Shown: positions 9,192 through 17,012 of the stretch, one piece after another | Position numbering within the stretch: the first letter of the stretch is position 1 | Layout: the number at the start of each line of letters is the position of its first letter | Assembly: GCA_002311665.1 (NCBI GenBank) | Contig: DBYX01000023.1 | Span: 1-64,000, forward strand | DNA: 64,000 bases | Reading direction: 5' to 3' | Source: Lachnoclostridium sp. UBA1175 | GTDB taxonomy: Bacteria > Bacillota > Clostridia > Lachnospirales > Lachnospiraceae | Translations under genes and position numbers: made by a program | The notes under the pieces: model-generated | Told to the model about the DNA's origin: nothing | Databases searched by the model: none | The model's input: only the letters and a program-made list of their open reading frames with translations

Positions 9192-9773
9192 ATGGACGAT
9201 CAGACTTTGCTGTGTCTGCTGCAGACCGATGCCGAGCAGGGCATGCGGCAAATGATCCACATCTACGGCCCTGCCGTGCACAAAATCTGCGCCTCATTTC
9301 TCGCAGGGCGCCCTCGCGAGGAACTGGAGGAAGCGGAGGCCGATGTCTTTGTGAGAATATGGAAGTACAGGAGGAGAATTCAGCTGAGTAAGACGTACCC
9401 GCTTCGCAGCTATCTCTTCGCAATCGCACGCAACGTCTCAAAAGACCGGCTTCACCGCACGCGGCCGGACACGCTCTCCCTGGACGCGGCGCTCGAGGAC
9501 GGCATCGAGCCGGAAGCGCCCGACAACACGGAGGAGGCAGCAGCCGATAGCTGGCTGAAAGATGCCGTCGCGGCATCCGTCGCCGAGCTCGACGAACCTG
9601 CGCGAAGCATTTTCCGCGAACGCTACTACGAAAGACGCAGTGTGAAGGAAATTGCGGCACACCTGGGGCTCCCCGAGAAAAAAGTGGAAAACATTCTTCA
9701 CCGCGACCGGGTAAAGTTACAATCAATCCTCGCAGAGAAAGGAGTTACATCATATGAAGAATTCGAAAAATGA
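9192..9773 (+). CDS. ECF-type RNA polymerase sigma factor
   Basis: 193 residues. A sigma-2 region lies at about 20-85 (EADVFVRIWKYRR and LRSYLFAIARNVSKDRLHR) and a sigma-4 helix-turn-helix at about 130-180 (RSVKEIAAHLGLPEKKVENILHRDRVKL). There is no sigma-3 domain, which fits the ECF class. The ATG has AAGGGAGGG about 8 bases upstream. Its end overlaps the next gene by 20 bases, the usual arrangement of an ECF factor with its regulator. I could not identify the target promoter. Confidence 0.85.
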   Translation: MDDQTLLCLLQTDAEQGMRQMIHIYGPAVHKICASFLAGRPREELEEAEADVFVRIWKYRRRIQLSKTYPLRSYLFAIARNVSKDRLHRTRPDTLSLDAALEDGIEPEAPDNTEEAAADSWLKDAVAASVAELDEPARSIFRERYYERRSVKEIAAHLGLPEKKVENILHRDRVKLQSILAEKGVTSYEEFEK

Positions 9774-11001
9774 CATTACATCCATAGACAATGATACGAC
9801 CGTGTTCGGTGATCTTCCGACCGCCGAGGAGGCCGATCGGATGCTGGCTGAGGCCGATGAGGCTGCGGCTGTGTTTGACGAGTCAGCCGTAATCGGAGTG
9901 GCCCTCGCTAAAATGCAGGCTGATATCACATCCGGCAAAACACCGTCAACGTCTTCCGAAGCGACCGTGCGTACCGGACGGCGCAAGCTTCGCAAGTCAT
10001 TGCGCGTTATATTGATCGCCGCCGGTCTCTCCGTATTTCTCCTGGTGGCGCTCGGTGCAGCGGCCCGCATCATCTATGATGTTCGTTTTACGCAGTTGAT
10101 TGGGCTGGAAGGCACCATGCAGGAACTTGAGAACGGATATTTTGAAATCGGACTTACTCGGACTCTCGGAGACCTGACGATCACGATGGTGGACGCCATC
10201 GGTGATACCCACACGCAGTGGGTGGAAATGCAGACCAGTGTCAAACTTCCGGACGGCACCCCGGACGGCTGGCTTTACACGTATTCCGCAGATGGCGAGA
10301 TACAGTCACTTCTCCCTGCCGATTACACGAGACCGATCGCCCTGATGGATTTTGATCTGAACTATTACGACGGTTCCCTGCGATCAACGGTATTTTCCGA
10401 CATTGATTGTACGGAGTACTATTATGACACACTGATTGATCAGAAAGGCTCTGAAGGTTCATGCACCATATGCCCATTTTGTCGGGACGGTTACTTATGG
10501 TATCTGATCGAGATCAATCCCACCTACGCCAAAGTCAACCGCGGATTTGTTCATTTTACGTTCACCCTGGACGGCAAATGGCCGTTTGAATTCAACTGGT
10601 GCAACAATTACACATCCGACGAGAAAACATTTCGCGTCAAAAAAGATGTCGACGACGCCACAGTCTCAAAAGTCATTCTGTCTGCCGCCGAACTGATCCT
10701 CGACATCAAAGGCAGCCGCGACAGCTGCCGGCTGGAATCCATCCGGCTTGCGGACGGAACTGTTCTGAACACGATGACCTATGATACTTTTTCCCGTCCC
10801 AGCGAGCTTACATTCGCCGCTCAGGAGACCCCCGAATGGGACGGTTGGCTGTATTACAGCGAGGAAGATTCTTCCTGCCGGAAGCAGTATTCTCTTCTCC
10901 CCGGGCAATCTTTCCGGACGCCGTCGACAGACACCAGACTCATCCCCATGAATGAGATCGTCGCGATTACGGTCAACGGCGCGGAGATCAGCCTGAGATA
11001 A
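9754..11001 (+). CDS. Membrane partner of the ECF sigma factor, probable anti-sigma
   Basis: 415 residues: an acidic cytoplasmic N-terminus of about 85 residues, one transmembrane helix near 90-110, then an extracytoplasmic domain of about 300 residues rich in Tyr and Trp. The topology and the 20-base overlap with the sigma gene fit an anti-sigma factor with an external sensor. No zinc-binding HxxxCxxC anti-sigma motif is seen. The outer part has a CTICPFC cysteine cluster near 247-253 that could form disulfides. The assignment rests on position and topology rather than a recognised domain. Confidence 0.65.
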   Translation: MKNSKNDITSIDNDTTVFGDLPTAEEADRMLAEADEAAAVFDESAVIGVALAKMQADITSGKTPSTSSEATVRTGRRKLRKSLRVILIAAGLSVFLLVALGAAARIIYDVRFTQLIGLEGTMQELENGYFEIGLTRTLGDLTITMVDAIGDTHTQWVEMQTSVKLPDGTPDGWLYTYSADGEIQSLLPADYTRPIALMDFDLNYYDGSLRSTVFSDIDCTEYYYDTLIDQKGSEGSCTICPFCRDGYLWYLIEINPTYAKVNRGFVHFTFTLDGKWPFEFNWCNNYTSDEKTFRVKKDVDDATVSKVILSAAELILDIKGSRDSCRLESIRLADGTVLNTMTYDTFSRPSELTFAAQETPEWDGWLYYSEEDSSCRKQYSLLPGQSFRTPSTDTRLIPMNEIVAITVNGAEISLR

Positions 11002-11027
11002 TCGGCTTAAAGCAATCAAACAAGCGC

Positions 11028-11072
11028 TAAAAAGCGCCGCGGCGGTTCACCCGTCACGGCGCTGCGTTTTTA
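11028..11072. terminator. Bidirectional terminator after the sigma/anti-sigma pair
   Basis: AAAAAGCGCCG pairs with CGGCGCTGCGTTTTT around a 17-base loop. A run on one side and T run on the other serve the plus-strand sigma operon and the minus-strand YD genes. The stop of the YD remnant lies within it. Confidence 0.75.
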
Positions 11073-11385
11073 TTCGATCCGTTCTCCCCGGATCACCATC
11101 TCTTTCAAATGTTCTTCATACTCTTTTTCGTCCAACGACCAGATCTGCGTGCGACAACATACCGTGATACGATTGGGAATTGATTACTTCTGTAAGCAGC
11201 CCGTTCTCATCATACCGATTCTCGTCAATAAAGAAATAGTCGTCTGTCCATTTGAGGTAGTACCGTGTTCTGAGCAGCCTCCCGTTCGAATCGTATTCGT
11301 AGTCTTCAACAGGCTCCCCGGTAGTCACCTCGTTTTTAGCAATACAGTGTCCGCTCTCGTCATACACGTACTCTTCGCCGATGTC
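11070..11385 (-). pseudogene. Decayed 3' end of a YD-repeat gene
   Basis: From 11385 the frame reads DIGEEYVYDESGH and continues with YD-type repeat residues (YEYDSNGRLLRT). It then falls out of frame near 11140-11160. The next frame continues naturally as QIWSLDEKEYEEHLKEMV and stops at 11070. The end resembles the C-terminus of the intact gene next door, which ends in a short charged helix after NEWELFHTDL. Upstream it is cut off by TGA with no start codon or ribosome binding site. It is best read as the frameshifted tail of a tandem duplicate. Confidence 0.65.
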
Positions 11386-11420
11386 TCATTCCCCGAAAAA
11401 TGTTTCGTCAAAAAAACCGG

Positions 11421-12698
11421 TCAGTGAATTGCATACTTCAGGATCTGCTCCTCAAAACCATCCCTGTCAAGAGCCCGGAGATCCGTATGGAACAGTTCCC
11501 ACTCATTTTCCTCCAAAGCCGTGACGTTCCCGTTCTTATCGTAAGAAATCCTGACAAGGAGATTGCCCGCATCGTCATACTGATACTCGGTTCTTGACTT
11601 AAGCGTCTCCTTGCCCTTGGCGGAAACCGAGTAAGCCAGCATCTCCGTCATCCTGCCGTTCGAGTCGTAACGGTATTCCGTGTAGCCCGAAACCCATTGG
11701 TTTGCGGATGTACCGCCGAACTCCTGTTCCTTCCACAATCTGCCGTTTTCATCAAACACCAGACCGCCGTCGAGCGCGCCTTCTCCGCCTCTTGCGAAGG
11801 TCTTCCGGCCGGTCCGCACGCCGCTCTCATTCAGCACGTACTCATATCCGTAGATCACCGTGCCGTTGTCGTAATTCATGTTCTTGAGTTCCTCGCCGTT
11901 TGCGTCGTAATACACCTCATACGCAAGGCTTCTCTCACCGCCGTAAGAAACGGAATAGTATTTTTTGCTTCGCTCCTCCGCGTTGTAGATCACCTCGAAG
12001 GAAAGATTCACTTCTGCCTCCGGACTGCCGAACTCCCAGGGGGCATACGTCTTTTTCGTGAAAATGCTGCCCTGATACAGATACTCTTCTCTGTACTCCG
12101 CATATATCGCCTGACGATTTTTTTCCGGCCAGGCGTTGAAATCCTCGACGGTCCGCTCAAGCTTCACACGCTTTCCCGTTTCGTCGTAGATCATGCTGTA
12201 CATAGGATAGAACTCCCCGTCCACTTCGAGCTCCACCTCGATCAGCCGTCCGTCAGAGTCATACTTATAGTGTTTTTCGGTCCTCGACGTCTCCTCCCCG
12301 TTCTCATCATACTCAACGGAAAGTGTCTGCTGTCCGTATCGGTCGTACTCGAAAATGCTCGACTTGGTCGTATTTTTCGATTTGTTCGTCACGGTTTTCT
12401 TTGTAACCCGCCAGATATCCAGACGGTAGCTCAGAAGGTTCTTGCTCTCGCATTCCTTCAGCCACAACTCATCGACGGACGAAAAGTTGTTCGGGATCCA
12501 GTACACGGACGTATTCCGGTATGCCGTGGCTTCAAAACTCCCGCTTTTGAGAACCGCATTCGGGCGGTCCCAGATCACAACCTTGTACGTGAGCGCCTGA
12601 TACACCCTGGCCCCGTCCTCGGTTCCGCGCGGGATCGGCAGAAACAGTACGAAAAGAACCGCAACAACAATCAGTATAATTCGGATTTTCGTCTTCAT
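11421..12698 (-). CDS. Exported YD-repeat protein
   Basis: 425 residues from the ATG at 12698, with AGGAG about 10 bases upstream. An N-terminal hydrophobic segment at 5-21 follows MKTK, so the protein is exported or membrane-anchored. The segment GARVYQALTYKVVIWDR near 28-44 has a YQALTYKVV-type motif that I recall from small clostridial surface proteins. YD-like repeats fill about 120-390 (for example HYKYDSDGRLIEVE and TEYQYDDAGNLLVR). Unlike the YD protein at 4499-5881, this one has an export signal. The function is unknown. A decayed copy follows directly downstream. Confidence 0.75.
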   Translation of the reverse strand: MKTKIRIILIVVAVLFVLFLPIPRGTEDGARVYQALTYKVVIWDRPNAVLKSGSFEATAYRNTSVYWIPNNFSSVDELWLKECESKNLLSYRLDIWRVTKKTVTNKSKNTTKSSIFEYDRYGQQTLSVEYDENGEETSRTEKHYKYDSDGRLIEVELEVDGEFYPMYSMIYDETGKRVKLERTVEDFNAWPEKNRQAIYAEYREEYLYQGSIFTKKTYAPWEFGSPEAEVNLSFEVIYNAEERSKKYYSVSYGGERSLAYEVYYDANGEELKNMNYDNGTVIYGYEYVLNESGVRTGRKTFARGGEGALDGGLVFDENGRLWKEQEFGGTSANQWVSGYTEYRYDSNGRMTEMLAYSVSAKGKETLKSRTEYQYDDAGNLLVRISYDKNGNVTALEENEWELFHTDLRALDRDGFEEQILKYAIH

Positions 12699-12733
12699 CC
12701 CCCATAATCTCCTTCCGAACGTTTTTATAGATA

Positions 12734-13519
12734 CTACAGCTGTAGAACTACCTCCGGGTTCCGGGAAAGGATCATGTCCTTCTCCTCCTCCGTGATGTCC
12801 AACGCGCGGAATCTCTCGAGCTCGTCCTTCGGGCTCCACATCGGGTAGTCCGAGCCGAACAAAAACCTTTCAGCACCGTACTCGCGGATCAGTTCCGCCG
12901 AGCGCTTCTGCCCGAGATACATCATCGAGCTGCTACAGTCGAAGTAGCAATGTGCGTCCTTGAGATACTCAAGCGCGAGATCCGCCAGGCTCCAGCCGCC
13001 GAAGTGCGCCGCGATAAATGTGAGCCGCGGGAACATGTCAAGCACTCTCCTCACACGCTCGGGGTTGTCGTAATCGTAGCGGTAGTCGCCACAGTGCACA
13101 AGGATCGGGTAGCGTCCCTGCAGTGCGTCGTAGAGCTCAAACATACGCGGGTCGTCCACCGCGTAAAGTTGCGAGTCCGGATGGATCTTGATGCCGCGCA
13201 GGCCCATTCCGACGATGCGCTCGAGCTCGTCGGCCTTGTGCTCGTAGTCGGCGTGCATCGTGCCGAAACCGATGAAGCGCGGCTCCTTCGCAACCGTCTC
13301 CGCAAGGAAGTTGTTGATGCTCTCCACCTGGCGCGCCTGCGTCGCCACGGAGTGCACGAGGAAACGGTCGATCCCGGCCTCGTCGCCGATCGCAAGAAGC
13401 GTCTCCGCCGTCCCCGACGGACAGTCCATCTGAATCCCGTAGAAATGTCCCACGCCCTCCACTGCCTTGGCCGCGATCTTCTCGGGATAAATATGTGCAT
13501 GACAATCGTATATCGCCAT
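12734..13519 (-). CDS. Metal-dependent amidohydrolase (amidohydrolase 2 family)
   Basis: 261 residues. The TIM-barrel metal site is visible: DCHAHIYP at the start, ILVHCGDYRYD near 140, FIAAHFGGWS near 170 and FGSDYPMWSP near 220. These supply the two early histidines, two later histidines and the aspartate of the amidohydrolase 2 (ACMSD-like) group. The substrate cannot be predicted. I chose the Met at 13519 because AAAGGA is well spaced from it; the Met three codons earlier abuts that site. Confidence 0.85.
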   Translation of the reverse strand: MAIYDCHAHIYPEKIAAKAVEGVGHFYGIQMDCPSGTAETLLAIGDEAGIDRFLVHSVATQARQVESINNFLAETVAKEPRFIGFGTMHADYEHKADELERIVGMGLRGIKIHPDSQLYAVDDPRMFELYDALQGRYPILVHCGDYRYDYDNPERVRRVLDMFPRLTFIAAHFGGWSLADLALEYLKDAHCYFDCSSSMMYLGQKRSAELIREYGAERFLFGSDYPMWSPKDELERFRALDITEEEKDMILSRNPEVVLQL

Positions 13520-13663
13520 TGTTATCATTCCTTTCCGTCTCTTCGCGCATTGTCCGCGGGTGCGGGCGCGAAGTCGTCAACAGTGTAACACAAGGCATTT
13601 CGTATGTACATAATATTTTTCGGAAAATGCTCCGCACCCCGCCGGAATTTTTTATTTTCCCTC

Positions 13664-13692
13664 TTGCAATCGAACATATGTTCGTATATAAT
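13664..13692 (+). promoter_or_regulatory. SOS-regulated promoter of the Y-family polymerase gene
   Basis: TTGCAA (13664-13669) and TATAAT (13687-13692) are 17 bases apart. The spacer holds CGAACATATGTTCG (13671-13684), a perfect match to the Gram-positive LexA/DinR box CGAAC-N4-GTTCG. LexA bound there would cover the promoter. Confidence 0.88.
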
Positions 13693-13720
13693 ACAGATAC
13701 AAAATCGTTCGGAGGCATTC

Positions 13721-14989
13721 ATGGGCAGGGATGACACCGACAATCGAAGCGAGTTTGCGGGCGCGCGGAAGCGCCTTATTTTCCATTGCGACGTCAACAG
13801 CGCCTTTCTCAGCTGGGAGGCGACGTATCGCCTGCACCATCTCGGGGAGACCGTCGACCTGCGGGAGATCCCCGCGATCGTCGGTGGCAACCAGGCCTCC
13901 CGCCACGGGATCGTGCTCGCCTCCTCGATCCCGGCGAAGCGGTGCGGGATCAAGACGGCTATGCCCGTCGTGGAGGCCAGGCGTCTCTGCCCGGAACTCA
14001 CGGTTGTTCCGCCGCGCTACGGCCTCTATGTCGAGTGCTCGAACGCGCTCCTCGCGATCCTCCACGATGTCTGCCCACTCGTGGAGCAATACTCGATCGA
14101 CGAGGCATTTTGCGATATGACGGGCGTTGCGGCCGCGCTCGAGGATCCCGTAGGATTCGCGAACGACCTGCGCAAGAGAGTTTTCCGCGAGCTCGGTTTC
14201 ACCGTCAACATCGGTGTCTCCGTCAATAAGCTGCTCGCGAAGATGGCATCGGATTTTAAGAAGCCGAACCTTGTCCACACGCTGTGGCCGGAGGAGATCG
14301 CGGAGAAGATGTGGCCGCTGCCGGTGCGCGACCTCTTCTTCATCGGGCGTGCCACGGAGAGGCACCTGAAGAATATGGGAATCCACACGATCGGGGAGGT
14401 AGCGCGAACGCCGGAGCCCCTGCTGCGCGGCGCACTGAAGCAGCACGGCACGACCGTGTGGAATTTTGCCAACGGCATCGATCCGTCGCCGGTGATCGAC
14501 ACCCCGCCGCCGAACAAGGGCTACGGCAACTCCACGACCATCAACCACGATATCACCGACGCCGCGGTGGCCAAGCAGGTGCTGCTGCGGCTCTGCGACA
14601 CCGTCACGACAAGGCTTCGCGCCGACCACGTGCGCGCGGGCGTCGTCGCGGTCGGGATCCGCACCTATGAGCTACGCTACTACAGTCACCAGGCTGTTCT
14701 GGACACTCCCACGAACATCACCACAGAGCTGCACGAACATGTCTGCCGGCTCTTCGACGCCGCCTGGGACGGCACACCGATCCGCAGCCTCGGCGTGCAC
14801 ACATCCCGCGTCTCCGAAGCCGATCCCTCGCGGCAGATGTCCCTGTTCGACACCACGGACTACGAAAAACTCGGAAAGATGGACCGCGCCGTCGACGCGA
14901 TCCGCAGGCGCTACGGGGATTCCTCCGTGACGCGCGCATCGCTGATCCCGCGGCCGAAGGAGCCCGATAACACACCCGGCGACAGCTGA
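13721..14989 (+). CDS. dinB: Y-family DNA polymerase (DinB/UmuC type)
   Basis: 422 residues from the ATG at 13721, which has GGAGG 5 bases upstream; the frame extends upstream only through the promoter. The polymerase signatures are intact: FHCDVNSAFLSWEA (first catalytic Asp), the YSIDEAFCDMTG motif (SIDE acidic pair) and the NIGVSVNKLLAKMASDFKKPN segment. Helix-hairpin-helix and little-finger domains follow. The MSLFD sequence near residue 367 resembles a beta-clamp binding motif. The enzyme carries out error-prone translesion synthesis. The perfect LexA box in its promoter indicates DNA-damage induction. Confidence 0.92.
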   Translation: MGRDDTDNRSEFAGARKRLIFHCDVNSAFLSWEATYRLHHLGETVDLREIPAIVGGNQASRHGIVLASSIPAKRCGIKTAMPVVEARRLCPELTVVPPRYGLYVECSNALLAILHDVCPLVEQYSIDEAFCDMTGVAAALEDPVGFANDLRKRVFRELGFTVNIGVSVNKLLAKMASDFKKPNLVHTLWPEEIAEKMWPLPVRDLFFIGRATERHLKNMGIHTIGEVARTPEPLLRGALKQHGTTVWNFANGIDPSPVIDTPPPNKGYGNSTTINHDITDAAVAKQVLLRLCDTVTTRLRADHVRAGVVAVGIRTYELRYYSHQAVLDTPTNITTELHEHVCRLFDAAWDGTPIRSLGVHTSRVSEADPSRQMSLFDTTDYEKLGKMDRAVDAIRRRYGDSSVTRASLIPRPKEPDNTPGDS

Positions 14990-15036
14990 CACCGCCGCCG
15001 ATCCGCCGTTCCGGGGACGGCAGAAAGGAGAACCTT

Positions 15037-15375
15037 ATGCCAATGATGGGATTTTACGGTCGTCCGGCCACGGACGCCGGCGAACTGCGAAGCCGCCGTG
15101 TACCGATCGCCTGCGGCGTATGGTTCACCAGCACCGGACGGCTCATCCCCCTCTCTGTCAAATGGAAAGACGAGGAGGGCTTTCTTCGCATGCTCACGGG
15201 CATCCGCGTCATCACGGTCGAGGACAAGAATTACTGCGGTCTCCCGTCCACCGAATACGAGTGCGAGGCGGAATACTGCGGCGCGCGGGTGCATTTTCAT
15301 CTTCTGTACTATGCCACACGCCGGGAGTGGAAGCTTCTGTGGAACGATCCCCGCGAGGACCGGACGCTGAAATGA
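15037..15375 (+). CDS. Small protein co-transcribed with the SOS polymerase
   Basis: 112 residues, 47 bases after the polymerase gene with AAAGGAG before the ATG. It is soluble, with no signal peptide. Its core (GVWFTSTGRLIPLSVKWKDEEG followed by LTGIRVITVED) looks like a small beta-rich fold. In Bacillus SOS cassettes the polymerase is often paired with a YolD-like protein of similar size, so this may be a functional equivalent, but the resemblance is positional and not demonstrated by motif. No terminator is obvious after it. Confidence 0.65.
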   Translation: MPMMGFYGRPATDAGELRSRRVPIACGVWFTSTGRLIPLSVKWKDEEGFLRMLTGIRVITVEDKNYCGLPSTEYECEAEYCGARVHFHLLYYATRREWKLLWNDPREDRTLK

Positions 15376-15505
15376 TCCCGTGCAATTTCGCGGACGCCGC
15401 CTGGGACGCGGCGCAATGCCCATGCAAAAAGACGGCCCCTTCACCAGGAACCGCCTTGGTTTGCATTGTCTCCGGGGACCTTCGGTCCACCGGCATTGAA
15501 CTCCG

Positions 15506-15958
15506 TCAACCGCCGGAGTTCATCCTCTCCCGGTACATCTGATTGTACTGTTCCATCAGCTCGGGATGCGCGTTCATATACACGCTGAGCAGAACCACGA
15601 GCACGATCGCCACCGCGAAGAACATCAGTATTCCGTGCGCGATCTCCTTCTGTGATTCCGGGGTGCGACTGCCGATAACATTGACGACAGCCCATCCGAT
15701 CAGAAACAGCCAGCCATACACCGGCAACAGCAATAACATCATCAGACCGAGGATCTTCCAGCGGGAGATCACCGGCGCGGCGTCCGTCCTGCCGACATTC
15801 GCCTCACGCTCACGCTCATCCGCGTCTTCCTCCTCAGAATACCGGTCTCTCGCGTCGACGATACCCTCGTCCGTGTCCCTCAGGGACGCGCCGCAATAGT
15901 AGCAGAAGTTCGCACCTTCGACCGGATTCCTGCGTCCGCATATTTTACATTCACCCAT
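15506..15958 (-). CDS. Zinc-ribbon membrane protein
   Basis: 150 residues from the ATG at 15958, which has GGGAGAGG at good spacing; the frame opens slightly earlier. The N-terminus is a zinc ribbon, CKICGRRNP...FCYYCGAS, with the two CxxC pairs 15 residues apart. A charged linker of about 40 residues follows, then two transmembrane helices near 70-95 and 110-130. It belongs to the large group of small zinc-ribbon membrane proteins of unknown function in Firmicutes. Confidence 0.7.
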   Translation of the reverse strand: MGECKICGRRNPVEGANFCYYCGASLRDTDEGIVDARDRYSEEEDADEREREANVGRTDAAPVISRWKILGLMMLLLLPVYGWLFLIGWAVVNVIGSRTPESQKEIAHGILMFFAVAIVLVVLLSVYMNAHPELMEQYNQMYRERMNSGG

Positions 15959-16009
15959 TATTACCTCTCCCAGACCGCCTCTTTCACCGGTCACGCCCGG
16001 CGTTTACGG

Positions 16010-16696
16010 TCACTCAATTCCGTTCTGCAGAATACGGATGATCAGATTGTACGTCGCGTCACGGAACTTCGGCTCCTGCGCCGCAATCTGCTTGCGGATC
16101 TTCTCCGCGTTCTTTCCGTCGATCCCGGTGGATGCCATGATCGTGTCCGCGAGCGTCATAATCTGCTGCTTCTCGTCGCCGAAGCCGTAGCCTCTTCTCT
16201 CACCGACGATAATACTGCGAAGGATGTTGAAGTTCATAGCCGACTTCGCCATGAGGACTCCGTCCTCCTCCTTCTTGCCGTAGGACGCCTCAAGCAATCT
16301 TCCGAGCTCCGTCTTCATCTGCTCCGCAACCTCGCGGATGCCGTCGGAATCTTCGTAAGCATAGTAGAACAGCTCGCAAAGCTTGTCATTGACATGGCAG
16401 ATCTCATATTCCAGAAGGAAGAAATAGATCATCTGCATCATCGGAACATCGTCCGCCACCATAAGTTTTGCCGCTTCGTTGTAGTTCATCCGGACCAGCT
16501 TACCGATCAGGATACGAAGAATTTCCGGCTTCCCCGTGAAGTTGCTGTAGAACTTACCTGTCGTGCATCCCGCCTCCTCCGAGAGAGACTTCATTGTTAC
16601 ATTGGAATAACCATCGCGCAGAAACACCTCCGCGCAGATTGCGATCAACGAATCCTTTACGGCTTGTTCTTCTTCCGGGGTTCTTGCAATCGCCAT
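16010..16696 (-). CDS. TetR/AcrR-family transcriptional regulator
   Basis: 228 residues from the ATG at 16696, supported by AAGGAGG. The TetR DNA-binding domain is at about 10-58 (AEVFLRDGYSNVTMKSLSEEAGCTTGKFYSNF). A ligand/dimer domain follows with no recognised specificity. It stands alone with no divergent partner, so its target is unclear. The short gap to the zinc-ribbon gene downstream leaves co-transcription possible. Confidence 0.85.
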   Translation of the reverse strand: MAIARTPEEEQAVKDSLIAICAEVFLRDGYSNVTMKSLSEEAGCTTGKFYSNFTGKPEILRILIGKLVRMNYNEAAKLMVADDVPMMQMIYFFLLEYEICHVNDKLCELFYYAYEDSDGIREVAEQMKTELGRLLEASYGKKEEDGVLMAKSAMNFNILRSIIVGERRGYGFGDEKQQIMTLADTIMASTGIDGKNAEKIRKQIAAQEPKFRDATYNLIIRILQNGIE

Positions 16697-16956
16697 ACTG
16701 TGATACCTCCTTATATTGTGCCAAATAAACGCGCTGACGGCCGGCATTTTGCACCGTTTCATACCGCCGTAGCATATCGGATTATTGCTACGTGTCCATA
16801 GTATCTTTACGTCTGTGGATTGTCAATCGGTTCGCAGACTTTTAACAATTCGTACTTCCTTATTTCGCAAACTTTGCGTAATTCGTTTCGGAAAATGACG
16901 GAATATTTTACCAGATTGTGACTTAATTTAGCGTGCTAACACGGTACAAAAATAAA

Positions 16957-16990
16957 GAATCAGCGTTTTCCGACAAGAAAACGCTGATTC
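16957..16990 (-). terminator. Terminator after the PurF-like gene
   Basis: A perfect 14-bp stem (GAATCAGCGTTTTC with GAAAACGCTGATTC) around a 6-base loop. On the minus strand it is followed by TTTATTTTTG. It sits about 20 bases past the stop codon at 17013. Confidence 0.88.
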
Positions 16991-17012
16991 GATCCGTCGA
17001 ATTATCTTTGAA

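Noticed and set aside
15478..15500. CCGG-GACC hairpin as a terminator after the SOS cassette
   Set aside because: The stem is short and interrupted, and no T run follows in either direction.
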